DNA of 64,000 nt from Amphirosellinia nigrospora (GCA_004123355.1 SCHM01000004.1:2046001-2110000), one strand, 5' to 3'. Shown: positions 23,618-36,196, counted from the stretch's first letter. The notes: generated by a model not told the origin, from the sequence alone. Numbers and translations: made by a program.

Positions 23618-23983
23618 ATGTCTAAACCAGCTGTCTCAAACGGGTTCAGGACGCACGAGCAGATTGACAGTACAGCCGAGTACGGATGTATGACTTCCGT
23701 TGTTCACGGACAGGCTGATGGTAAAGCAAGGTTCGGACACCGGACGACTCACACAGCAAATTGCATATGTCGGAGGAACTTTGATCCTGAGAAAGAGAAA
23801 GAGAATGATAAGTATCTCCTCAATCTATTGTCGCGAGGCTTTGATGAAGGTAGGTGCGCCACTACGTTCGAGCTCGCAGCCGCTTTTATCAACATGAAGC
23901 ACAGGAATCGTGGGCAGGTCCCCAAACGCTTAAATGTGGCGTGGTGTGACACCGCCATGACTTGGAAGGACTTCACTGATTAA
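23618..23983 (+). CDS. 121-residue orphan protein
   Basis: I recognise no family. A single unspliced frame runs from a well-placed ATG (context TTAAAAATGTC) to TAA. The protein is hydrophilic, has no signal peptide or membrane span, and has a C-x-C-R-R motif (ANCICRRNFDPEKEKEND) followed by YLLNLLSRGFDEG and a helical part, TTFELAAAFINMKHRNRG. It ends WCDTAMTWKDFTD. The promoter is unusually clear, with a TATA box, an A/C-rich tandem-repeat leader and an AAAA before the start, so I think it is real and probably well expressed. It lies 1 kb from the retrotransposon block, in the kind of region where lineage-specific genes are often found. Confidence 0.6.
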   Translation: MSKPAVSNGFRTHEQIDSTAEYGCMTSVVHGQADGKARFGHRTTHTANCICRRNFDPEKEKENDKYLLNLLSRGFDEGRCATTFELAAAFINMKHRNRGQVPKRLNVAWCDTAMTWKDFTD

Positions 23984-25005
23984 AAAACACGAATAGATGT
24001 TTGCTGGTCAAACCTCGACTTCATGTAGTTGTCCTCAAAAACTTTTCAATTTTTGGAAAAAGGGGCTCACCTAAAGCTAGATAAATAGAATACTGTGTGT
24101 TCTTCAATTACAGCCCGCAAGTCTAAAGTGATATGTTTTTGTTATCTTTTGATCCAAAACTGTGCCTTGTACATAGCTAAAGCTCATAACACTCCCTAAC
24201 TAAAATATAATATGTTTTAATATCTTAAATCCTGGGTATTAAGAGAGCTAATGTGTGTATCCCCTATCATATTTGCAATAACTATATGAAACGAGGATAT
24301 TGAGGAGCTAGGGGAATACCAAACTGAGGTTATTTAGATAGACATAAAACCTAGGCATGAAGTAAAGGACAAGGCCCCCTTAACACTCTAGATGATTATT
24401 GCAATTCGAGTTTCTTTTAGGCTCTTGAATAGAAGCACTTGTTTATGTATGCCGCTGCTTTTGAACCTTTATGTGCATGTCTCGCCTGTATTAAAGCGGT
24501 TTTGTGCAGGGCAATCTGGCACATGAAAATGGTCACATCAGGAGAGTGCAGATAGATCTTCTCGGCGGAACTGTACGTTTGGAACATTAACATCATGGTA
24601 CGTGTCATTCGTTATATTATAAGGGCTCAGTAGAAGTGCTTAGTGATAGCTTCATTCCGATTGATTCCAATAATTGGCTATGGCGTCAGTTGACCTCTTA
24701 CTCTTTAGGTTTTCCTTGGGAGGACTTGGGAGATGACTGGCCTATACATGCACAAAACGATTCTTAATACCCCCGCAGGCTCGTGAAAGAGCCTTGAAAT
24801 GATATGAATAGCCGAGGGCTACATCCGCACACGAGGTCCGTGTAACGCCTTTGGAATAATTACGCAAATACTCTAACAAAGAGCTGGCGACTCTGGATGA
24901 TTGGAGAGCAGATATGGAAGCGTTCATGCAGTTGCTCTCATATTCATATACGGGATAGGTTTTGTACGAGAGTGGCCAATGGGAAACTAGAAGGCATTTG
25001 AGACG
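23984..25005. other. Intergenic flank of the retrotransposon
   Basis: It is moderately AT-rich but not RIP-like. Only short ORFs occur; none is supported as a gene. Confidence 0.5.
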
Positions 25006-25010
25006 TCTAC

Positions 25011-25168
25011 TGTTGAGATTATGAGTATTGACGAGTAAGTTATATATTGGTTAAGTTAAAGGAACAAGTCTAAGTACAGGGTACTGAGGTAGTACCTTAG
25101 TATATATGGTAGATATGTGTGGGGCGAAGTACTTAGCCACTAGAATTATTAGCTTTTTAATTTTAATA
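25011..25168. repeat. Left LTR of the retrotransposon fossil
   Basis: It is 158 bases and aligns end to end with 31774-31931 without gaps. It is preceded by the target duplication TCTAC. Confidence 0.9.
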
Positions 25169-28100
25169 TTTTTACTCGAACTATATATATTTATTTAAGG
25201 CTATCGTAAGCTAGATTTTATAACTATTTTTATTATGTTTAAAGTTATATATAGTTTTTAAATTGTACGTTTTTAGTCTTTTAATAAAATAAATCTTTTA
25301 GTTTCGATTATTTTGCTAGTTTAAATAATAAGTTAAAAAAGTATTTATTTTTTTTTTAGCTGCTATATTTATATTATATTAGATTTTTATAATAGTTATT
25401 TTTTGTTTTTTTTTAAGTATTTAATAAATAAACGCTATTTATTAAATAGTATAGATTTTTAGCGTTTTAATTTAAGTATTTTTATTAGATTATAGTCCTA
25501 AATTAATATATGCTTTTTTTTATTTTTTAGCTTTAATAATTATTACTAAATAAACATATTAGATTTTTTTTTTTATTTGCTACTAATTAATGTTTTATTT
25601 AAAACGTTAAAAACTTTTTTTTAACGTTTTATTTATTTATATTAAAAAGTTTTACGAAATAGTTAAAATAATTTTAGTTTTAAGTATTAAGTATATAGTT
25701 ATTTTAGTTAATTTTATTTTATTTGTTATAAAAAATAATAAACCGAAAATAAACATAAAAAACATTATTTAGCGTATTTTTTAATAAATAGTTTATTAAT
25801 ATTAAAAATTTTTTTTTTTTTAATATTATTAAAAGTATATTTTAACTATAAATTTTAGCGTATTTAAGTTTATTAAAAAGTTAGAAAAGTTTTTTAAAAA
25901 GTTTATTATAGTTTTTTATAAAAAAAATCTAAAGATTTTAATAGTATATTTAATAAACTATTATAATAATTATAAAAATTAAAGTTAAACTTTAAAGTTT
26001 TTTATAAAATAGCTTAATATAAAATAGCTTAAATAATAAAAAAGTTATAAATTATATAGCTAAATTATAAATTAAATATTTTTATAAAATATATTTTAAG
26101 TTTTTTTATTTATATTATAGCTAAAAGTTTAAAATATTTTAAAATATATTAAATTTATCTTTTAGTAGCAGTTTAGTAAGCTTATTAGCGATTTATTCGG
26201 CTATAAAAACTTAAAAAAAGTTAATATTATTATATTATATAGCTTTTTTATAAAAAGCTTATTATATTAAAATATATTTTATTTTACTATAAAATTATAA
26301 GTTTTAATTATAGCTATAGCTTTTTAGTTATTATTATATATTATTATAAATATGTTTTTTTTATAACGTTTAGTTTAAAAAAATTAGTAAAACTATATAG
26401 CTTTTTTAATTGCTTAAATTTAGTTTATAAGTTTTAATTTATAAAATAATAAAGCAATATTTTATTACTTTTTAAAGTTTTAATTAATAGTACTGTTTTT
26501 TATATTAAAAATATATTTTATAATAAATTGTTTTATTTAAATATAGCTTGCTTAGTTTATATTAGTTTATTTTATAAAGTTATAGTTTTTTTAATAATAT
26601 AGCTTTAGGTTAATAATATTATAAAAATATTATAATATTTATTTAGTTGCTTTAAAATACGTTAGTATAAAGTTCTTTATATATTTATTAAAGTATAAAA
26701 CTATATATATTATATTAAGTTTAATACTAAGTATAGTATATATTAAATAGTTAATTGTTTTAATATATTATTATATATTTATTTTGCTAGCTTTATAGCT
26801 ATTAGCCGGTTTAAAAATTTTGTTAATATTTATAAAAGTAATAATAATATATACTTTTTTTAATTTAATTTTTTAATAATTTTTTTTAAGTAAGCTTTTT
26901 AGCTAAAATAAATAATTTTATTTTTCTAGTTTTAAATAATAACTATACTAAAGTAGTAAAAATATAGGCTTAAATTTTATATTTCGAATTTTTTAAATAG
27001 TACTTTTTTAATCTAATAGATTTTATTTTTAAAAAAGCTTACTATTAAAAGATTATTAATATAAATAGTAATATAAATATAGCTTTTTATAAATACTTTA
27101 ATATCTAAATTTAATAGTCTAAATTTTAGCGTTTTTAAAAAATCGGCTAAAGTTTAATATTATATTTTAAATATTTATTTTAAGCCGTATAATATTTTAT
27201 TTAATTTATAAACTTTTTTAAAACTATTATTAAATTTAAATAGTTATTAAACGTAAATATTTTTTTTTATTTTTTTATAAAAAAATACTGTTTTAATGTT
27301 TATTTGTTCGATTTTAAAGTTTAAAGTAGCTATTAAAATAAATAAAACTTTATAGCTTATTAATTTAATTATTAAAACGAACGTTTTATTATAATTTTCG
27401 CTAGAAATTTATTTAAAGCTATAAATAATTTAACGTATTTTATACTTAATAATTTTATTATTTAAGCTTATTTTAATTTTATAAACTTATTTATTAATTA
27501 TTAGATTTTTTTTAGCAAATAAATTATATAAAGTTTAAATTTAATTATTAATTAATAATTAATATTTTTTTTATAGCTTTATATTATTCGAATTATTTAG
27601 TATTTTTTTTAGCTTATTTATAGCTTTTAGGCTTTATTTTAAAAACTAAAAATATAAATAATAAAATAGCTATTATAAATTTAAATTTAAAAGTAATTAT
27701 TATAAGCCCGTAAAGTTATAAATTTAACTAATTTATTTTAAGTTTTAAATTATAATAATTATTTAATATTTTAAGCATTAAGCTTTTTAATTTTAAATAT
27801 AATTAAATAAAAAAATATTAATTTTTTAATAATATTTTTAGCGTTTTTAAAAGAGTTAAAATTTTTAAAAAAAACAGAGTTTTTAAAAAAGCTAGAGTTT
27901 TTAAAGGATTTAATAGCCCTAAAAATAATAATACATAATAAGTCCTATTAATAATAACGATCTAGGGTATATAAGCTAAAAAGTTTTATAAGCGGTAAAT
28001 AAAATATAGTTTTATATTTTTATATATTTGCTTTTTTAATTTTTTTTTGGCTTATTTATGTTTTTATTAGCTAATAAAAGTTAAAAATAGTAATTTTTAG

Positions 28101-31100
28101 CGTTTTTTATAAGTTTTTCGGCATTTTTTATAAGTATATATAAATATTTTTTAATTAATATAATATTATAAGTTTAATAATAATATAGTTATTTAATTAA
28201 TAAATAATATAATTATGCTTTTTATTATTATTATATTTAATTATTTAGTATTAAATTGTTTTAAATTTAAATATATTTAATTTAGTAATAGCGTTATATT
28301 TATAAAAAAAAACTAAAAATTATTATAAAATAATAATTTAGTTTTTTTTTATATTATATTTTATAAGCTGTATTATTTTTTTTTTTGTATAGCTTTTTAT
28401 TTTTAATATAACTATTGTTTTAATAAATAAACTAATATTTTAATAAATAGTTTTTTACTAATAATTGTTAATATATTTATATTATTTTTTAAAATATATA
28501 TAGCTTTTTTAGCTTTGCTATTTTATTAATATTAATTTATAGTAAAATATTTAATAATAATATTTTTTTATAAATAGTAGTTAATAAAATCTTTGTTTAT
28601 ATAAGTTTTAAGTTTGTTAAAATAAAAATAATAATATTGTTTAAATTTTTTTACTTTTATAAAAACTTTTAAATTTTAAAAATTATTTTTTAAAGCGTTA
28701 TAATAATATAGCTTAAATTTTATTAGTATAATTATATATTATTATTATTTAGTTAGTAGAACTATTATAGCTTTTAGGTATATTATTAAATATGTTAGCT
28801 TTATTAAAGTATAATAATTTTATAAACTAGTTTTTTTAAATAGTTATTTTTTATATAGTTTAGTTTATAATTTTATTAATATAGGCTTTATAAAAATAGT
28901 ATTTAGTTTATAGTTTAATAGTATTATTAATTTTTTAGTTTTATATTTTTTTGTTATTTATATGCCGAATTTTTATATTATATTTTTAAAGTAAAGTTAA
29001 CAGAATAAAAACGAAAAATAATATTAAATATTATTATATAAAAAGTTTTATTTAGTTGGTCGATTATATATAGTTTTATTTTTTATATTTTAAAGAAAAC
29101 TTAGTTATTTATAGCTTTTTAAGCTTTATTATAATAAAAAAAAATTTTGCTTTTTTTTATTAATTAAAAAATTAAAATTAAGTTAGTTTTTAGTTTAAAG
29201 TAATAAATAGTATTTTTAATAATAATATTTTAGTTTTGCTATTTATTAAAGCTAAAAATTTTGTTTTTTTTTTAACTATAAAATTATTATTGTTTTTTTA
29301 ATACTATAAATTAATAAACTATTATATAGTTTAGCTTAATAAAAAATAATCTATTATTAAAGTTAGTTTAATTATAACTGCTATTAAAAACTATAAATTT
29401 TAATATTTATTTTATTAGTTTTTTAGCTTTTGTTTTAAATATATTAAAAAACTTAATTTAATTAAAGATTTTTTAGTATTAAAGTTTATAAATATTTTAG
29501 CTATTAAGCTTATAATATAATATAATATTTAATAGTTAGTTTTATAAACGTTTAAAACTGCTAAATATTTTGCTAAAAATATTAAGCTTTTATTTAGTGT
29601 TTTTTTTTTAAGTTTAAATTATTTCTAGCTGCTAAAAAAACTAGATTTAGTAGTTTTATTATATTATTTATAACTATTAAAACAATTATATTAATATTAT
29701 TAGTATTATTTTTAAGCTTTTGTTTTTTATTTAAGTTTTATAACTTTAGTTTTTTAAGGCTAGTTTAAAGTATATATAATAGTATTTATTATTAAAATAA
29801 TTAGTAATTTTATATTTTATTAATATAGTAATTATAGCTATTTTGTGCTTTTTTATTAAAGTTTTTTTATGCTTTTAAGTTTATTATAATATTATTTAGC
29901 TAGTAGTATAATTTTAATAATATTTTAAACAACGATTTTTTTGCTTGTTTTTTTTATTTAGCTTTTATTAAAACTATTTAAAAACTAATATTTTTAGTTA
30001 ATTTATTATTAGTTGTTTTTTTATAGTAATAAAATAGTTTGTTTAAATAAAAATTAATATAAAAAAAATATAATTATTTTTAGTATTAAAAAAAATTTTA
30101 TTATTAAAAATAGTTTTTTTATAACGTAGTTTTTATTTAGTTTTTTTAGATTAATATAAATAAAGCAAAGCTTAATAGTTAATATTATAATTAATTTTTC
30201 GCTAGTTAATAATATATTTTTTTATTTAAATATTAAATTTTAAAAAGTAGTACTATTAATAAGTTTAAACTGTTTTTTAATAAAGTTTTAAAAATTAATA
30301 ATAGTTACGGTTTTATTAATAGTTTTAAAAAAGTTTAATATTTAATAATAATATTTTATACGTTTTTTTTATATTTATTGCGGATAAAATTAATAACTTT
30401 TTATTAAACAATTTTTTAAGCTTTTTAAGCTTTATATAAGTTAAGCTTTTTAAATATTTTTTAAATTATTTTTAGTTTTTTTTTTTGTACTTTTTAATAA
30501 TAAGTTAGCGTATTTTATAACTAAAATATAGTTTATTATTTTTTTTTAAATTAAAAAAACTTAAAAAATAATTTAAATATAGTTACGCTTTATAAGCTAG
30601 TAATAATTTTAGTTTTTTTATTTATTTTAATATTATAATAATATTTATAAAATAATATTTAATAAAATAGGACTAAAAGCGTAGTTAGGATTAAATTTTT
30701 TTAATAGTAATTTTATTATTATATTAAATAAATATTTAAAGTTTAAATTATATATATATTTAAAGTTTAAATTATTAAATATATTTAAACTTAAGATTAA
30801 ATAATATAATTATTATTTAATTTAAAAAAATAATAATAAATAATTTATTAAAGGTATTTTTAATAAAGTTATTAATAATTTTTAGTATAAATAATTTAAT
30901 AATAGTTTTAAGTTTAAAAAAGCTAATAATATTAATATTATTAAAAATTAAATTAATAATATTTTTTATAATAATAATAATAATAATAAATTTAATAAAA
31001 AATTAAATAGTAAAAAAAATATTAAATAATAGTTTAAATTTATAAAATTTTTGCTAAAAAGCTATATTTATTATATATTTTCGAATTTTTATAAAATAAA

Positions 31101-31773
31101 TAAAAAATTTTTTCGTTAAAAAATAATAATATATAAATAAAATAAAAAGTTTAGTTTTAAAATTTTATTTAATAGTAATTTTTCGAGCTTTTATAAATAA
31201 AATTAGTTAAGATTTTAAATAGTTTTTAGGCAAAGTTTCGGCTTAGTTTTAAATATTCGAGCTATATTTATTATTTTAAATTAAAATTTTTAATAATTAA
31301 CGTAAAAACAATAGTATTATTAAATTTAATATAATTTATACTTTTAAATATAAATATATATATATTCGAAATTATTTTAATCGTAAAATAATCGAAAATA
31401 TTCAATAAATTTTAATAATAATAATAACTATTTAAAGTTTATAGTTAAAAAGGATAAAAAATATAATTATTTATAAAATTAATATTATTTTTAATATTAT
31501 AAAATAGTAAGTACTATATTAAGGTTTTAGTATAAAATAATATTTAACTTAGTACGTTAGATATAATGTTCTTACTATACTATAATATATTATTTTATAG
31601 ATTTAGCTTAGTAAAAGTAATAATAGCTTCTAAGTTAAATAATCGTATATTTTAAAATACGAGGTAATAAATTAAAGTAATTTAAGTAGTAATAATAATA
31701 ATAATAATATAATAATAATAATAATATTTAGTATTTAATAAAATAATAAGTATAAGCTTCCGGGCTTATAACC

Positions 31774-31931
31774 TATTAAGATTATAAGTATTGACGAATA
31801 AATTATATATTAGTTAAGTTAAAAAAATAAGTCTAAGTATAAGGTACTAAGGTAGTACCTCAGTATATATGGTAGATGTGTATGGGGCGAAGTACCTAGC
31901 CACCGGAATTACCAGCCCCCTAATTTCAATA
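31774..31931. repeat. Right LTR of the retrotransposon fossil
   Basis: It is 158 bases and is followed by the second TCTAC target copy. Its outer end keeps normal base composition. Confidence 0.9.
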
Positions 31932-31936
31932 TCTAC

Positions 31937-33285
31937 TTTGCGTACCCTCCTGATCCACCCACTGCATTAATTTACAATAGTTTTAGTATAATTCACGATT
32001 TTCAAAGTGAGGCCGATGAAGCCCTTGCTTGTATCATGATGTCACACGGATTCTGGCAGGTGCCCAATACAGTGCCACACAGAGTCCCACACGGAGTTCG
32101 CTAAATGCTACCCTACGAGGCTGAGGCAGTCGTACGAAATTATCGTGAGTCTCATGCAGATACCGAAGCTGAACTCGAACACCGAGACACTCGCCTCTCC
32201 TCTCCGGCTACACAGGTCTCTCTTTTTGGTCCCGTGGAGGTTTGCGAAGCTGTAGGAAAAGAAGGGAATTCTAAGCATAAAAGGGCACGAATCCTCCTTC
32301 GAGGGAATAAGGAACTTAGATCTATATGGCCCCTTTGGCACCATAGTTGCTTATTACTCAATGGAACCCATTTCAAGCCCTTTATCTGAGCCCTTGTGAC
32401 ACATGAAATCTTTCAGTACGCAAAAAAAATCTATCTAGAGACAACCCGGTGATGGGGAATTTGTACTCAAACTAAAATTATAGTTTTGTTGTTATGAGCA
32501 AAACTGAGAAATCCTAAGAATTTATATGAAAGCGATCAAGGTACATAAATGTGCCAAGATACCCTCGAGCGACCTCATATAAGGTGCGTACTTGAATAGA
32601 CTTCAGCAAACAGCATATAAGCCACAAAATATTTAAGGGGTCCATCTGCTTTGTTGCAGAGACTCTTTTCGCCTTGAGGTCACTTAGAATGAAGGAGGAT
32701 AAACGACCGCAAGCTTCGGAACACATCCAGAAGAGGCTCCAGCTGTGAGAGGCAAGTTCCTTGACTAGGCTCTCATACTTGCAACAACTACATGATGGGA
32801 AAGCTGATGAATTTAGATCCATTTCAACATCAGTTGTGTGAAGAATGTTAAAATACGGAGCGGGCAACAGCCCGGCCTTTAATTATCAAAATTACACCCC
32901 TCATTCACGGCAAGTGGGGGTTGGTTCATTACCTACTAGAAAGTACCTAGGTACTACAACTCTAGGTAGCAGCTGCCTACTTATAGGTAGGTAGAGGTTT
33001 ACAAGAAAAATCTTCTGCCTGGGCTCCCAGGCTACCTACTCACCTATGCGGGTAGGTACCTACCCAGTTACTCTTTTTTTGCGATGTGTTCAAAGTTCGT
33101 TTTGCCTTCGTAGCTAACCTATAACGCACATTGAACGCTACCTACCGCCTCCACCAATCCATGTAAATGAATACCTGACTATCTGCGCCTCGTATTGTTT
33201 ACATGACTAATGCCCTTTAGACAGCCTTGCCGCGAGTGACATCGAAGTGTTGACCTATATTTTCTCGTTCGCACTGGCTTCCGAC
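31937..33285. other. Intergenic region with repeat copy A and TACCTA-rich DNA
   Basis: Repeat copy A occupies about 32072-32350. From 32930 to 33065 the sequence is crowded with TACCTA/TAGGTA blocks, some forming TACCTAGGTA palindromes. A 117-residue minus-strand frame at 32514-32867 has no support as a gene. Confidence 0.5.
32072..32350 (+). repeat. Dispersed repeat, copy A
   Basis: It shares ordered blocks with 34497-34737 and 42393-42650: ACGAGGCTGA, CGAGACA, CTACACAGGTCT, GAGCATAAAA-like, GAATCCTCCT, TAGATCT and CCTTTGGCACCATAG. All three copies are on the same strand. There are no visible terminal repeats, poly-A or coding capacity. Confidence 0.7.
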
Positions 33286-34492
33286 ATGCCAACCAAGAAG
33301 CATATCCTTGATCCTGATGGGGACGTCATAATTCGCCTTAGCAACCCTGATGCGCCATTTGCGGTGCTGCAGGAGAATGGTAAACTCTATGTCTCTCCTC
33401 CACCAACCCTTTCCGGTCGTTTGCCGAGGGGCAACAGCAACAACCTAAATCACCCAGCGATAGTAGGATTGATACCCCGGCCAAGACGTATCTAGAAGTA
33501 CCAGCTGTGACTAACTTTTATAGGCGTTGAACTTGAACCAGTTAGGGCTGCGACCGTGACTAGCGAACCAGAAAAAAAGTCCTCTGCAGCGCCACTCGAA
33601 GTACATCTGCAAGTGTCCTCAGCTCACCTAAGACTCGCATCCTGCTACTTCGAAATCGCTCTTGGCGGCCCTTTTAAGGAGTCGCGACGAAATATTGATG
33701 GTGTCCAACACGTAGATGCCTCCGATTGGGATACGAAAGCCCTACTAATCGTACTCCGGATAATCCACGGTCGGAATCGTCAAGTTCCTAGGAACCTTAA
33801 TCTGGAGATGCTAGCAAAGATTGCCGTCATCGTAGACTACTACAAGTGTCACGAGATCAGTGATGCGTTCGCAGAGATATGGCACCAGCGGATAAAAAGC
33901 AGCCTGGCGTTTCCAGCGAGCCTCGATAGAAACGCCATCCTTCTTCTCCATGTTTCTTGGGTTTTCCGATGGCCAGATGAATTCAAAGCCGTGACTGAAT
34001 TAGTCCTGCACCGGAGCGAAGGGCTGCTTAATACACTGAATTTGCCCATCCCGGAAAAAATCACCTGTAAGTACACTATGATCACTACTACTAAGAAGAC
34101 TACTAATATGTGAATTAATAGTTACTATTAATCAAGAGAGACAGGAATTCATTGGCAAAATCAAGACTCTGCTTGAAAATATGATTACACACCTCCGTAT
34201 GAAGGCCCCCGAATGCTCCTTTGAATGTGCGTCGATGAATCTTGGTGCTCTTTCGAGGCAGATATATAGCATCAAGGAGCTCAAAGATATCACATCTTCC
34301 GACTCTTTCGACGGTTGTAGTGTTGCATCGGCGATGGAAGCTGCTCGTAAAATTCGATCTCCTGATTGGTCTTCTAGTTGCCGATACTACTCTGGACTAT
34401 TATGCCGCTTAGAATATCAGGTGAAGTTAGAGCTGGACAAACTAGGGACATTATATGGACTGGATCTCAAAAAGGTTGCGCGAGACTTGTGA
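33286..34492 (+). CDS. BTB/POZ-domain protein
   Basis: This belongs to a large, fast-evolving group of fungal BTB proteins whose individual roles are mostly unknown; BTB domains mediate dimerisation and often link to Cul3. Three exons (33286-33487, 33524-34066, 34122-34492) give 371 residues in frame. The start MPTKKHILDPDGDVIIRLSN is the usual opening, followed by a variable linker. The BTB core is VHLQVSSAHLRLASCYFEIA, then DTKALLIVLRIIHGRNRQVP and LEMLAKIAVIVDYYKCHEI. The C-terminal part has ERQEFIGKIKTLLENM and APECSFECASMNLGALSR. The first intron as drawn is only 36 bases, so exon 1 may end elsewhere. Copies A and B of the dispersed repeat lie on either side, B starting at the stop codon. 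Confidence 0.85.
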
Positions 34493-34496
34493 GATT

Positions 34497-34737
34497 ACGA
34501 TGCGCCGATTTCGCGCGGATTCAGGTTTACAGACTCAGAATAAGAGGTTGAAGAATTGTACAAGTCTTCGCTGAGGGCTGATACCGAGCACCGAGACAGG
34601 CCAGACTCCGGTAGCATAAGTCTACAGAGGTCCCCGAGGCCGTAGGATAGATGCGAGGCCATTTCGAGCATAAAATGTACGGAATCCTCCTGCCTGGGGA
34701 TATGAAAGATAGATCTTAATGGCATCTTTCATAGCCT
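34497..34737 (+). repeat. Dispersed repeat, copy B
   Basis: It begins within five bases of the BTB stop codon. Shared blocks include CCGAGCACCGAGACAGGC, GTCTACAGAGGTCC, TAGATGCGAGG, TTTCGAGCATAAAA and GGAATCCTCCTGC. Confidence 0.75.
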
Positions 34738-35173
34738 TGTTGTTTACTAGTAAATTTGAAGCTATTACCAGGTCCGTTACAAGTCCGTGTTACACTTAGT
34801 CACATCCTTTAGCCTTGGCTATATACCCTTAACCTTCTAAGCAAACCCCGTTCTAGTTCTAGTACCACTTGTATCAAATGTGCAGTAATAGAAAGAGTCA
34901 ACTGCGAAATGCCTATATGGTATTAAGGAATATATTTTCCTTGGTTTTATACTTAATATCTGATAAACGGTTCCATTTGACAACGTCGGTTACCTACTAA
35001 GGTTCCGTCATTTAATGCAACTTACGACTCGCTTAGGACAAATTCGAAAGACAATAAAGATCTATTAGGCATAAAAGCAAAACTCCAGACTATATGCTAG
35101 CAAGTATAAAAAGGGGGAATATTGTACAGGGAATAGTACAAAACAATCAATACACCGTGACCAATTGACACCA
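34738..35173. other. Intergenic region, 436 bases
   Basis: It is AT-rich, with no gene seen. It separates the BTB gene from the convergent SDR gene. Confidence 0.5.
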
Positions 35174-36196
35174 TTAATGCACCCACCCTTCCTTCCTCAT
35201 CGCCTCCCTAGTCCACTCCTTCAATTTCTCAGCAATCTTCCCATCTTTTGCTGCGCCACTCTGCCACCTTGGCTCTCCAAACCGCCGGAAAATCTCGAGA
35301 TACGCACCGCTCTGCTCCGCCTTCATATCCTGACTCGCCGCGCAGAACACACTGTTCCACGACCCTTATCGGCCGGCCAAAGTAACCCAAACATGCGAAA
35401 GATGGAGAAAGCACTCGACATGCTCGAGTTAGACTCATCTACCGACGTAGCTAAGTTCGTCTCGACCATACCCGGATGCACGCACGAAACCCAGATCTCG
35501 CCTCCCCCGTTCTGCGCACTGGGCGAGTCGGGGCCGTACATCTCATTCAGGGTCTTGGTGTGTAGAATATTGGCGAGCTTGCTCTGTCCGTACCGAGCCC
35601 ACGGACCACTATCTTTGAGCGACAGGTCGTTGAAGTTGATGCCGCCCGTGGGTGCGGTCAAGTGGCCCGATGAAGTGAGGTTGACGATGCGCACGCTGCC
35701 GGCGGGAAGCGTCTTGGCGGTCCGCAGCATCAGGGGAAGCAGGTGTTCCGTCAAGACCCAGTGGGCGAGGTAGTTGGTCTGCCATTGGGCCTCGTGGCCG
35801 TCCTTGGTCATCTCGAAGGGCGTCGCCATGATGCCGGCGTTGTTGACTAGACCGTGTAGGGCGCTTTCGAGGCTGAGGAAATGCTTGGCGGCGGCGACGA
35901 CGCTGGCGAGGTCCATGAGGTCCATTTGCAAGAGGCTTATGGTAGCTGAAGGGCGCGTTTTCTTAATGTCGGCGATGGCCGCTGTGCCTTTCTCCAAAGA
36001 CCGGGCGCACATGTAAACGTGCGCGCCGTGTTCCGCTAGGTGAGCTACGGTGTGGTAGCCTCTGTAGTTTGGTGAGATTAGTGATTCGGGCTTCATGGTG
36101 AGAGGTACGCGGAAGAACTTACATGCCGGAATTACCACCTGTGACAATGAATACTCTACCCTTGAGATCGGGAAGGGTGTCCGGAGAGAAAGTCAT
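35174..36196 (-). CDS. Short-chain dehydrogenase/reductase (one frame break)
   Basis: This is an NAD(P)-dependent oxidoreductase of the classical SDR fold, near the fungal retinol-dehydrogenase-like/WWOX-like group. Exon 1 (36196-36123) gives MTFSPDTLPDLKGRVFIVTG with the cofactor motif TGGNSGIG completed across intron 36122-36062. Exon 2 has NNAGIM, the serine in NLTSSGH and the catalytic YGQSK. The frame changes near 35360 (WPADKG-RW then NSVFCAASQDMKAEQSGAYL). With one base added the protein is 320 residues and ends REAMRKEGWVH at 35174. No signal peptide is present. It is divergent from a bZIP-DUF3425 regulator, with a 690-base shared promoter holding four copies of a 17-base motif. The substrate is unknown. 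Confidence 0.88.

Larger units (their letters stand above)
25011..31931 (-). mobile_element. LTR retrotransposon fossil, heavily RIP-mutated, probably Copia-like
   Basis: A 6.9 kb element is bounded by two direct repeats of 158 bases and by the 5-base target duplication TCTAC on both sides (25006-25010 and 31932-31936). The LTR starts TGTTGAG and ends TCAATA on the plus strand. On the minus strand the inner edge of the right LTR is followed by GGTTATAAGCCCGGAAGC, a plausible primer-binding site, so the element probably reads on the minus strand. The interior is overwhelmingly A and T, with stops everywhere and no readable gag or pol, so it is thoroughly broken. All differences between the LTRs are C/T or G/A, with no indel. 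The insertion is therefore young in ordinary substitutions and was then RIP-mutated. The Copia assignment rests only on the short LTRs and TGTTGA ends. Confidence 0.85.

Noticed and set aside
25170-31770. Possible centromere or mitochondrial insertion, because of the extreme AT content
   Set aside because: Matching 158-base LTRs, a target duplication and transition-only LTR differences identify it as a RIP-mutated retrotransposon.
25170-31770. CRISPR-like or satellite array
   Set aside because: The apparent periodicity is simple low-complexity A/T sequence; there are no regular repeats and spacers.
32514-32867. 117-residue minus-strand ORF (MPAPYFNILHTTDVEMDL...)
   Set aside because: It has no recognisable motif, is cysteine-rich at random, lacks promoter or splice context and lies in repeat-bearing spacer.
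35774-36016. Plus-strand ORF inside the SDR gene
   Set aside because: It is antisense to a clear SDR with YxxxK and TGxxxGIG motifs.
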